A stretch of 64,000 bases of DNA from Rhodobacteraceae bacterium S2214 (GTDB taxonomy: Bacteria; Pseudomonadota; Alphaproteobacteria; Rhodobacterales; Rhodobacteraceae), in contig CP081161.1 of assembly GCA_025141675.1 (NCBI GenBank), positions 1,152,001 to 1,216,000 on the forward strand. Reading direction: 5' to 3'. The notes beneath the pieces are model-generated. The model was given only the letters and a program-made list of their open reading frames with translations. It made no database searches and was not told the origin of the DNA. Each line of letters starts with the position of its first letter. Positions within the stretch are counted from its first letter, which is position 1. A program made the position numbers and the translations under genes. Positions 36,028 through 43,618 of the stretch are shown one piece after another.

Positions 36028-37463
36028 AGCTGCACGGTAACCCATTTCAGTTCCGTCATCGCTTCCATGTCCGCATCCGTGCCTTCACGGCCCACGCCGC
36101 TTTCGCCGTTGCCGCCAAAGGGCACGTGCGCTTCGTCATGGATGGTCGGGCCATTGATGTGGCACATGCCGGCGTCGATGTTGCGGGCAAAATGGAATGC
36201 GCGATCGATGTTTTTGGTGAAGATAGCAGAGGACAGTCCGTACACTGTATCGTTGGCTTTTTCCAAAGCTTCTTCGTAGCTGTCGACGGGGTAGATCGCG
36301 GTGACAGGCCCAAAGGTTTCGGTTTTGCAAACGGTCATCTTTTCGGTCACCCCAGTCAGCAGGGTGGGCTGGCAGCGGTTGCCTTCGAATTCGCCACCTG
36401 CTGCGACAGTTGCGCCGTTGGCGACGGCATCTGCGATGTGATCTTTGACACGTTGACGCTGGCGGTCTGAAATGATGGGCGCGATGACAGTGTCTGGATC
36501 ACGCAGATCGCCCATGCCTACCTTGCCAGCAATTGCCGAAAACCGTTTGACGAATTCATCAAAAATCGGGCGTTCCACATAAAAGCGGCTGGACCCGATG
36601 CAGGCCTGCCCACCGAACATGAAAATGGATCGCGCAACCAGCGGCATAGCTTTGTCCAGATCCGCATCCGCCAGAACAACCGTCGGGCTTTTACCGCCCA
36701 GTTCCAGTGTACTGGGCGTTTTGTTTTTGGCGCAGATTTCGTTGATGTGCTGACCCACATCTGTGGAGCCTGTGAAGGTGACGAAATCGACGTCTGTGTG
36801 CCCTGTCAAATCATCCCCGATCTCAACGCCAAGGCCTGTGACAACGTTGTAAGCGCCCGCTGGAATGCCAGCGTCGGCAATGATTTCAGCAAAGATAATC
36901 GTAAGGTGCGGTGCCATTTCAGATGGCAAATGCACAACCGTGTTTCCAAGGGCCAACGCATTGGCAACCAGTCGGGTGGTCTTGATCAGTGGCACGTTGA
37001 ACGGTGTGATCACAGCAACGACCCCAAGAGGTTCGCGGAACGACATCGACATTGTGCCGGGACGATCTGACGGAATGGTTTCACCGCGTACCTGACGGCA
37101 TAGCCCGGCCGCCGCGCGGATCATCGTCAGGCCCTTGTTGAATTCAAACATCGCCTTTTGGACGGGCGATCCGATTTCATCAATCAGGCAGTCGACCAGC
37201 TCTTTTTGACGGTCTTCCATCAGTTCGGCGACCCGCAGCAACCAACGTTCGCGCTGTGTTGGCGTGGTGTCGCGGAACGTGGCGCACGCGGACTTCGCAG
37301 CACTTACAGCCTTGCGCATGTCATTTCCGGTGCCCTTGGCCGCGTGGCAATACAGGCTGTCGTCAAGCGGGTTCAGAACCTCAAAGGTGCCTCCGTCGTC
37401 TGCGTTCACCCAGTCCCCACCAATAAAGTGCTGTAGGGTTTTGATATCTGTTTTAGCGTCCAT
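36024..37463 (-). CDS. Aldehyde dehydrogenase (benzaldehyde/vanillin type)
   Basis: 479 residues. Full ALDH set: PFNVPLIKTTR (Asn155), TGSTDVGQ, general base Glu254 in LELGGKSP, nucleophile Cys288 in GGQACIGSSR, and the ETFGPV C-terminal motif. The SMSFREPLGVVAVITPFNVP style resembles aromatic aldehyde dehydrogenases of the vanillin/salicylaldehyde kind. Oxidises an aldehyde to an acid with NAD(P). It follows the TRAP large permease by 15 bases and precedes the GST. Confidence 0.92.
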   Translation of the reverse strand: MDAKTDIKTLQHFIGGDWVNADDGGTFEVLNPLDDSLYCHAAKGTGNDMRKAVSAAKSACATFRDTTPTQRERWLLRVAELMEDRQKELVDCLIDEIGSPVQKAMFEFNKGLTMIRAAAGLCRQVRGETIPSDRPGTMSMSFREPLGVVAVITPFNVPLIKTTRLVANALALGNTVVHLPSEMAPHLTIIFAEIIADAGIPAGAYNVVTGLGVEIGDDLTGHTDVDFVTFTGSTDVGQHINEICAKNKTPSTLELGGKSPTVVLADADLDKAMPLVARSIFMFGGQACIGSSRFYVERPIFDEFVKRFSAIAGKVGMGDLRDPDTVIAPIISDRQRQRVKDHIADAVANGATVAAGGEFEGNRCQPTLLTGVTEKMTVCKTETFGPVTAIYPVDSYEEALEKANDTVYGLSSAIFTKNIDRAFHFARNIDAGMCHINGPTIHDEAHVPFGGNGESGVGREGTDADMEAMTELKWVTVQL

Positions 37464-37478
37464 TGTGGGTCTCCTAGG

Positions 37479-38840
37479 CTATCCGCCGACTAAGGTTTCG
37501 GGGAGAAATAATGCGATAGATGGAAAGATGATCAGCAGTACGATCATGAAGGCCATGGCGAACCAGAACGGCCAGATGCCGCGGAAAATTGTGGCCATAG
37601 GCACATCGGGTGCGATTGATTTCACGATGAAGACGTTGATCCCGACAGGGGGCGATATCATCCCCATTTCAAGCACAATCACGACGATGATGCCGAACCA
37701 AATCAGATCCCAATCCAGTCCAATTGCAATCGGGATTACGACAGGGATCGTGAGCACCAGCATGGCGATAGATTCCAGGAACATGCCAAGGAAGATGTAG
37801 ACCAAGATAATGATCATCAGGACGCCCAATTCGCCGATGGGTAAGGACGTAAGCAATGTTACAAGGTTGGCGGGAACTTCTGTCAGTGAAATGAATGGGA
37901 TGAAGACGAACGCACCGATAATGATCAGGAACACCGTCGCAGTGGCGTTCATGGTTTGCAGGATAACGGCCTTGATTGCGGGAAACGTCAGGGATCGCCG
38001 TGCGGCTGCAACTATGAAGGTGAAAAAGGCACCTACGCTGGACGCTTCAACCGGTGTGAAGAACCCCGTGTACATCCCGCCAATGGTCAAGAACACGACT
38101 GCAAGGATCGGGGACGCGTTGATCAGCGATACCTTGCGTTCTGGCCATGCAGAGCGTGGACCGGGAGGACCAGCAGTCGGATTGCGCATCACCACCAGAT
38201 AGATCGCGCCAATGAACAGCATTGTCAGGATGATGCCGGGAAAGACACCGGCCATGAACAAGCGGCCAATGGATTGTTCCGTTAGCACCGCATAGATGAT
38301 CATTCCGCCTGATGGAGGGATCAAAAAGCCAAGCGTGCCCCCTGCCGCGACCGAACCGGTGGCAAGACCGTCGTGGTATTTATACTTCTTCATTTCCGGC
38401 AGGGCGACGCGGCCCATTGTGACCGCAGACGCAAGCGACGACCCTGACAAAGCTGCAAAGCCTGCACAGGCCGCAATCGTAGCCGATGCAAGGCCGCCCT
38501 TCATGTGACCCATCCAGCGATAGGCTGCTGCATAAAGATCGTTGGACATGCCTGACACACCGGCAAGCGTGCCCATGAGCACGAACATCGGGATCACCAG
38601 CAAGTTGAAGTTAGAGGCCGCTTCAAAGGTTTCGCCGGCAAGGTTGGAATAGGCGATGCGCACACCACGCGCCCATGCTTGATCCGATGCCATGCCCACA
38701 GCGATGAACTGGTTCGCATTGGCGACCACCGTGCCCACAAGACCAACGCCCAGCATGGACAGCGCCACAGGCATGCGCAGGGCGAGCAAGATGAAAAGAG
38801 TTAGAAGGCCAAGAATGCCTAGAAGTGTCATGCTAATCAT
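37479..38840 (-). CDS. TRAP transporter large permease (DctM)
   Basis: 453 residues with about 12 membrane helices. Signatures: LALRMPVALSMLGVGLVGT, CAGFAALSGSSLASAVTMGRVALPEMKKYKYHDGLATGSVAAGGTLGFLIPPSGGMIIYAVLTEQSIGRLF, and GMISPPVGINVFIVKSI near the end. Sodium-driven uptake of an organic acid with DctQ and DctP. Its first four bases overlap dctQ. Confidence 0.95.
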   Translation of the reverse strand: MISMTLLGILGLLTLFILLALRMPVALSMLGVGLVGTVVANANQFIAVGMASDQAWARGVRIAYSNLAGETFEAASNFNLLVIPMFVLMGTLAGVSGMSNDLYAAAYRWMGHMKGGLASATIAACAGFAALSGSSLASAVTMGRVALPEMKKYKYHDGLATGSVAAGGTLGFLIPPSGGMIIYAVLTEQSIGRLFMAGVFPGIILTMLFIGAIYLVVMRNPTAGPPGPRSAWPERKVSLINASPILAVVFLTIGGMYTGFFTPVEASSVGAFFTFIVAAARRSLTFPAIKAVILQTMNATATVFLIIIGAFVFIPFISLTEVPANLVTLLTSLPIGELGVLMIIILVYIFLGMFLESIAMLVLTIPVVIPIAIGLDWDLIWFGIIVVIVLEMGMISPPVGINVFIVKSIAPDVPMATIFRGIWPFWFAMAFMIVLLIIFPSIALFLPETLVGG

Positions 38841-39376
38841 AGGTCTTCACCATCGACTTTCAGTGTGATGACCTTGCCGCCGCGCAGGACCTGCCAGATG
38901 TCGAGGATAATCACGACGGCATAGATCAGCGCAGAGATGGCCAACAAATAATAGAAGGGTCCGTAGGGGATAAGGAGCTGTTGGGTGGTTTCCCCGAACT
39001 TCGCGGCTGTGCCGCCAGCATGCCAAAGACGCCATCCCATGATAGCCAGCAGAAAGAAGGCCAGAACCTTCATTGCAAGCAAAGACCATTTGGCGAAGCG
39101 GGCCGACATGCTGCTTTCCAAAACCTCGATTTCGATATGCGCGCCTGTCCGTGCTCCGAGAGGAATAGAGAGGGCGACAATGACGACCAAAGACAGGATC
39201 AGCAGATCCTCTGCGCCGATGATCGGCGAGTTTAGCGCTTTGCGCATGATCAACACGTTCCAGACCGAAAAGACCGTCATGAAAATCAGCGTGGTCCCTC
39301 CCAAAACGAGTGCAAGCCATGTAAGCGTCTTGTCTAAAAGCCGGATAATGCCTGGTAGCTGAGTGTCCTCAGACAT
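38837..39376 (-). CDS. TRAP transporter small permease (DctQ)
   Basis: 179 residues from the ATG at 39376 (a run of six G's upstream). Four membrane helices: LTWLALVLGGTTLIFMTVFSVWNV, EDLLILSLVVIVALSIPLGAR, WSLLAMKVLAFFLLAIMGWRLW and FYYLLAISALIYAVVIILD. The AEDLLILSLVV...GAHIEIEV stretch is typical of DctQ. Partner of the DctM at 37479. Confidence 0.92.
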   Translation of the reverse strand: MSEDTQLPGIIRLLDKTLTWLALVLGGTTLIFMTVFSVWNVLIMRKALNSPIIGAEDLLILSLVVIVALSIPLGARTGAHIEIEVLESSMSARFAKWSLLAMKVLAFFLLAIMGWRLWHAGGTAAKFGETTQQLLIPYGPFYYLLAISALIYAVVIILDIWQVLRGGKVITLKVDGEDL

Positions 39377-39430
39377 TTCGAAATCCCCCCATTGTTGATG
39401 GTGTGGCGGAAACCGCCCCACCAAGCTGAT

Positions 39431-40450
39431 TTACTGGTTGAGCGCTTCGTAGATTTCTTGCGCGTTATCGATGCCGCGTGCTGCATAATCGTCGTAGATC
39501 TGCTGCATGCCTTCGGCGGCTGCGACTTCCATCTTGGCGCGTTCTTCGTCCGAAACAGTGATCCACTCGACGTTCAGCTCACCCGTAGCGCGCTGTTCTT
39601 CGACCCATTCCAGCGCAACCTCGTCTGCGTGATGGAATGCCCGTGCGAGTTCCATCGAGAACGGCAGGCCTGCAATGTCGTCGATGACCGCGCGATGTTC
39701 GTTGCTCAGGCTTTCGTAGCGTTCCTTGTTCATCACGTAGAACACTGGGTTGAACGTCGCAGGTGTGTTGAGGATTGCGTAATCTGCAACCTCATCAAGG
39801 TTCCACGGCGGCATGATGTTGTTGATGGTCGAAATTGCGCCGTCGATCGTCCCTGTAGAAAGGCCGGTGTAATGTTCGGTAGGATCTAGCTGCACTGGTA
39901 CCGCGCCCATACCCTGCAGCACTGGCGTGGTCATCGCGGCAAATGGAACGATTTTTGCGCCTTGCATGCCTTCAATCGTAGACACATCCCGCGTGGAAAT
40001 GATCATACCACCTGCAACAGGTGCCACACCAAGAACCTTCACGTCGCTCCATTCGTCAGCCATGTATTCATCGAAAACGGTCCAGAGCCGTTGCGTGGAA
40101 TCCAGAGCATCAACTGCCGCGCCGGGTGGAATTGCCAGCATGGTGCGCTGGAACAATGTCGGGGTAGAGGCTGCGATGCCAAAGGTGATATCAGCCACAC
40201 CTTCAACAGCTCGTTTGTATTGTTGTGTCGGACCCGCGCCCAACTGACCGGCAGCATAGACTTTCAGGGTCAGCGTGCCGCCAGAACGTTCTGTGAGCTC
40301 GTTTTCAAACCATGCCAGCGCGCCAGTGACCGACTCATGATTTGGTGGCACAAATGTTGCGACGGACAGTTCTTCCGCGATTGCCGACTGGGCCGACATT
40401 GCAAAAATAGCAGATAGCGCGGTGGTACGAAGGGTATTCAAAATAGTCAT
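39431..40450 (-). CDS. TRAP substrate-binding protein (DctP), copy 1
   Basis: 339 residues with a signal peptide to about residue 25 (MSAQSAIAEE). DctP features: LSVATFVPPNHESVTGALAWFENELTERSGGTLTLKVYAAGQLG, QQYKRAVEGVADITFG, GMQGAKIVPFAAMTTPVLQGMGAVPVQLDPTEHYTGLSTGTIDG. It captures the solute in the periplasm. It is a clear paralogue of the next gene (40462-41472), 11 bases away; both precede dctQ. Which acid it binds is not known. Confidence 0.93.
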   Translation of the reverse strand: MTILNTLRTTALSAIFAMSAQSAIAEELSVATFVPPNHESVTGALAWFENELTERSGGTLTLKVYAAGQLGAGPTQQYKRAVEGVADITFGIAASTPTLFQRTMLAIPPGAAVDALDSTQRLWTVFDEYMADEWSDVKVLGVAPVAGGMIISTRDVSTIEGMQGAKIVPFAAMTTPVLQGMGAVPVQLDPTEHYTGLSTGTIDGAISTINNIMPPWNLDEVADYAILNTPATFNPVFYVMNKERYESLSNEHRAVIDDIAGLPFSMELARAFHHADEVALEWVEEQRATGELNVEWITVSDEERAKMEVAAAEGMQQIYDDYAARGIDNAQEIYEALNQ

Positions 40451-40461
40451 GTCTACTCTCC

Positions 40462-41472
40462 TTATTGGTTGATTGCGTTGTAGATTTCTTCGGCATTTTC
40501 GATTCCGCGTCCTGCGTAGTCGGCGAAGATCGCCTGCATGCCTTCGGCAACTGCGGCGTCCATCTTGGCGCGTTCTTCGTCAGTGACAGCGACAAGTTCA
40601 TAACTCTTGTCTGTGTTCGCCATCATCATTTCGAGTGAACGTTCGTCTGCTCCATCAAAACCTTCCGCGAGTTTCATGGATGCGGCTTCGCCTGCCAATT
40701 CATCAATAATCGCGCGGTGTTCGTCGCTTAGCCCTTCGTAGCGTTCACGGTTCATGACCACGAAAATGACTGCGTGTTGGACCGGTACGTTCGTTACAAA
40801 GTGCGTTGCTACGTCCCAAAAGTTCCAAGGGGGCGTCATGTTGTTGTAGGTCGCATAGGCGCCATCAATCGTACCCGTCGACAGGCCCGTGTACATTTCG
40901 GACACTGGCATCTGCACAGGAACTGCGCCCATTGCCTCGATGATAGGCGTTGTCATGGCGGCATATGGCACAATCTTCGCGCCCTGCATGCCTTCAAAAG
41001 TGGACACGTCTTGTGTTGCTGCGATCCCAAGACCCGCGGCCGTGCTCAAGGCAATAACCTTCACGTCGGCATATTCCTCAGCGAGGTGTTCATCAAACGC
41101 GGACCATATCCGGACGGTGGCTTCGGCTGATGAATTGGATGCACCTGGTGGGATAGCGAGCATAGTGCGTGGGAACAGGGCTGGAGTGTAGGCGGTTACG
41201 CCGAAAGTAATGTCCGCAACGCCTTCAACGGCGCGCTTGTATTGCTGCACAGGGCCCGCACCCAGTTGACCGGCAGGGAACAACTGCATGGTCATCGTGC
41301 CGCCAGAGCGTGCTTCAAGTTCTTCTGCGAACCACGCAAACAAAACTGTATTGGAATGGTGTTGCGGTGGCACGAATGTCGCCACTGTCAGTTCTTCGGC
41401 CGACGCCGAAAACGCAGTGCTCGCAAGCACCGAAGCAAGCGCGAATGCGCGGGTGAAGCGTGAAAAAGCCAT
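40462..41472 (-). CDS. TRAP substrate-binding protein (DctP), copy 2
   Basis: 336 residues from the ATG at 41472 (GGGAGG upstream), signal peptide ending FSASAEEL. It shares long blocks with copy 1: QQYKRAVEGVADITFG, RTMLAIPPGA, GMQGAKIVP.AAMTTP and YTGLSTGTIDGA. The pocket region differs (MPPWNLDEVADYAI in copy 1, TPPWNFWDVATHFV here), so the two may bind related but different solutes. First gene of the leftward operon; three palindromic operators lie just upstream. Confidence 0.93.
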   Translation of the reverse strand: MAFSRFTRAFALASVLASTAFSASAEELTVATFVPPQHHSNTVLFAWFAEELEARSGGTMTMQLFPAGQLGAGPVQQYKRAVEGVADITFGVTAYTPALFPRTMLAIPPGASNSSAEATVRIWSAFDEHLAEEYADVKVIALSTAAGLGIAATQDVSTFEGMQGAKIVPYAAMTTPIIEAMGAVPVQMPVSEMYTGLSTGTIDGAYATYNNMTPPWNFWDVATHFVTNVPVQHAVIFVVMNRERYEGLSDEHRAIIDELAGEAASMKLAEGFDGADERSLEMMMANTDKSYELVAVTDEERAKMDAAVAEGMQAIFADYAGRGIENAEEIYNAINQ

Positions 41473-41509
41473 GATATCCTCCCAGAAGTGGCTGAACCGT
41501 CGACCCCTT

Positions 41510-41521
41510 TTGGGATCCCAA
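41510..41521. promoter_or_regulatory. GntR operator 1 (TTGGGATCCCAA)
   Basis: Perfect 12-base palindrome 38 bases upstream of the dctP start. Same core as sites 2 and 3; centres are 74 and 64 bases apart. Confidence 0.7.
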
Positions 41522-41584
41522 GTTCTATTTTCCGACTCGGGTTTTGCCGAATCTGTGCTGTTGTTCTTCAAGGTAAGTCGATAA

Positions 41585-41594
41585 TGGGATCCCA
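41585..41594. promoter_or_regulatory. GntR operator 2 (TGGGATCCCA)
   Basis: Perfect 10-base palindrome in the middle of the divergent region between dctP and the GntR gene. Confidence 0.7.
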
Positions 41595-41646
41595 AATCAA
41601 GCAAAAAGTTTGATTTTGCGCCAGGCTATTGGATAATGCGCTTGAC

Positions 41647-41660
41647 TTTGGGATCCCAAA
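41647..41660. promoter_or_regulatory. GntR operator 3 (TTTGGGATCCCAAA)
   Basis: Perfect 14-base palindrome 17 bases before the GntR start codon, so binding here would also repress the regulator itself. Confidence 0.72.
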
Positions 41661-41677
41661 TCGGTGCAAGTAGTGAC

Positions 41678-42436
41678 ATGCAATCAATTGACACAGAGCT
41701 CGCGGCACGAATCCGCAACGATATCATTCATGGGGTTTACGAAGAGGGTGCGCGCCTGTCTGAGGCGCACCTGTGCGAGGCGCACAAGGTTTCGCGCACG
41801 CCTGTGCGGCTGGCGCTGCGGCTTTTGGAACGAGAAGGCGTAATCCGTCGCGGTGACGGGCGGGGCTACATGATCCAAAGCCCGACGATCACCGATGTGA
41901 AGCAAGCGGTGCAAGTGCGCGGGCATTTGGAAAGTCTGGCGGCGCGACTTATGGCGCAAGCGGAGGACAGACATGAACGATTGCCGGCAATGGCAGGCGC
42001 CATTGATGAGATTGAAGCGACGGTAGATGCTGGGCGTCTGGACGTTGATGCGATAAAAAGGATGCAATCGGCGAACCGCGTGTTTCACTCCACCATGTTG
42101 GACAGCTGCGGCAACGACTATGTCGGGTTTACCTGCCAGCAGATCAGCCACTTGCCCATGCTTGCAGCGGGTTCCATGGTTTTTGACAGATCGGTTGGCG
42201 ATACGCCCGAACATCTGGAACGCGGGCTGTTTCGTTTGCGATTGGGTAATGCGCAACACCGCGTCATCTATGATGCTATTGCGGCCGGGGATGCCGTACG
42301 CGCGGAAGGTATGATGCGCGAGCATGCCAACACTATGATCGAATACATCGAGACCTTTGAAAAGCGCGATGGCACCCTGACGGTGGCCGATCTTGTCGCC
42401 TATTCGGCGGCCGATATTGTTCTGGAAGACGGGTAA
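41678..42436 (+). CDS. GntR-family regulator (FCD domain)
   Basis: 252 residues from the ATG at 41678. Winged helix: LAARIRNDIIHGVYEEGARLSEAHLCEAHKVSRTPVRLALRLLEREGVIRRGDGRGYMIQS. The C-terminal all-helical FCD domain (VQVRGHLESLAARLMAQA, NRVFHSTML, HRVIYDAIAAGDAVRAEGMMREHANT) binds an organic acid and usually a metal through its His residues. Divergent from the TRAP operon over three identical palindromes, so it is almost certainly that operon's regulator. Confidence 0.92.
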   Translation: MQSIDTELAARIRNDIIHGVYEEGARLSEAHLCEAHKVSRTPVRLALRLLEREGVIRRGDGRGYMIQSPTITDVKQAVQVRGHLESLAARLMAQAEDRHERLPAMAGAIDEIEATVDAGRLDVDAIKRMQSANRVFHSTMLDSCGNDYVGFTCQQISHLPMLAAGSMVFDRSVGDTPEHLERGLFRLRLGNAQHRVIYDAIAAGDAVRAEGMMREHANTMIEYIETFEKRDGTLTVADLVAYSAADIVLEDG

Positions 42437-42441
42437 GGGAG

Positions 42442-42463
42442 GGGCCGGTGCGTTCACCGGCCC
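42442..42463 (+). terminator. Terminator after the GntR gene
   Basis: Stem GGGCCGGTG/CACCGGCCC with a CGTT loop, followed by TTCGTT; five bases after the stop codon. It may also serve the convergent metallo-hydrolase gene. Confidence 0.7.
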
Positions 42464-42474
42464 TTCGTTCAGGA

Positions 42475-43356
42475 TCATTTGTCCCAGTACGCGTCGACAA
42501 GACCAAGTAGGAATTCGCCGTCGTAGCTAGGATAAGCCTCTGCAATCGCAGCCTTCACTTCGTCTGGTGTTGTTCCAGCTTCCCATGCTGCATCCAGTAC
42601 CTTCAGGTAACCGATTGCAACGTCGAGTTCGCCGCGCGTGGTTGGAAGACCGTGACCGACGAGCAGTGTTTCAAATGACGGATCATCGCGCATGCCTTCC
42701 AAGATCGCGATCCAGTTTTTGCGATCAACGCCGGGGGCAAAATACACGCCGTTATAGACGAGGTCTTGAACCACAGCGACTTTCTGTTCGGGGAAGACCG
42801 CGACAATAATTTTGGGGGCCTCAGCATTGTCGTAAGACCGGAACTCAACTGCCACACCGCCAATTTCTGTCATGCCAAGCGCGAGGTCAGGACCGTTCAA
42901 CAATGCTGTTGGTTCAGGATTTTCGCCATTGGTTGCTTCGGCGCGCAAACCTTCGCGGATTTCCGGCAAGGTCGAGAACGTGATGCCTTCCATTGTGGAA
43001 ACACCGCCCCAGTGGTCTGGGTGCTCGTGGCTGATATATGCGGTGTGCACAGGCTTGCCAGTGCTTTCGATCAGCGCCGTGACTTCCGTGGCGGTCGGTG
43101 GGATGAATGTTGAATCGACCAGCAGCAACTGATCGCCCATCTCGATGACATGGGCCGTTACGTTTACGGCCTCTGCAGGGGAGACATACGTGTGGAACGT
43201 GACGCCACCCTTGGCAAAGGAATGGATGGTGCCAGCAGCCATTTCGCCCTGCGCAGCGGCAGACGTTGGCGCAAAACCAGCGCGTAGTAGTGTGAGAGCG
43301 CCGGCGGAAAGTGCAGCGCTTTTAAAGAAATCGCGGCGGTTCAATGAAGTCGACAT
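42475..43356 (-). CDS. Tat-exported MBL-fold metallo-hydrolase
   Basis: 293 residues from the ATG at 43356 (AAGGAC upstream). Twin-arginine signal NRRDFFKSAALSAGALTLL with AAAQ cleavage near residue 35. MBL zinc motif His110-x-His112-x-Asp114-His115 in SHEHPDHWGG. Resembles quinoprotein-relay or alkylsulfatase-like periplasmic MBL proteins of unknown substrate. Export through Tat suggests that it folds with its metal before secretion. It ends convergent to the GntR gene; 262 bases upstream hold no gene. Confidence 0.87.
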   Translation of the reverse strand: MSTSLNRRDFFKSAALSAGALTLLRAGFAPTSAAAQGEMAAGTIHSFAKGGVTFHTYVSPAEAVNVTAHVIEMGDQLLLVDSTFIPPTATEVTALIESTGKPVHTAYISHEHPDHWGGVSTMEGITFSTLPEIREGLRAEATNGENPEPTALLNGPDLALGMTEIGGVAVEFRSYDNAEAPKIIVAVFPEQKVAVVQDLVYNGVYFAPGVDRKNWIAILEGMRDDPSFETLLVGHGLPTTRGELDVAIGYLKVLDAAWEAGTTPDEVKAAIAEAYPSYDGEFLLGLVDAYWDK

Positions 43357-43618
43357 TTGATGTCCTTTCGAATGAAGAATAACCAGCGCGTTACGGAATG
43401 CACCGCGCAGCTGGCGGAACTGTACGGCGCGCGCCGCATTCGAATTAGACGGTATCGTCAGACTAGATCGTTCGGGTGAGCCGAATAATGTGGTATTAAT
43501 TGTGTCGCGCATGATTTTGGCGAGGCAGAGCGAATGTCAGTGCCATGGCATCCGGTTTCTGATCGCGACTTTTGTGCCGAGCGAGAAATACAAGCCGCTT
43601 CTTTCTGGTGCGTCCAAA

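Noticed and set aside
41684..42478. 264-residue minus-strand frame opposite the GntR gene
   Set aside because: Shadow of a well-supported gene; no ribosome binding site.
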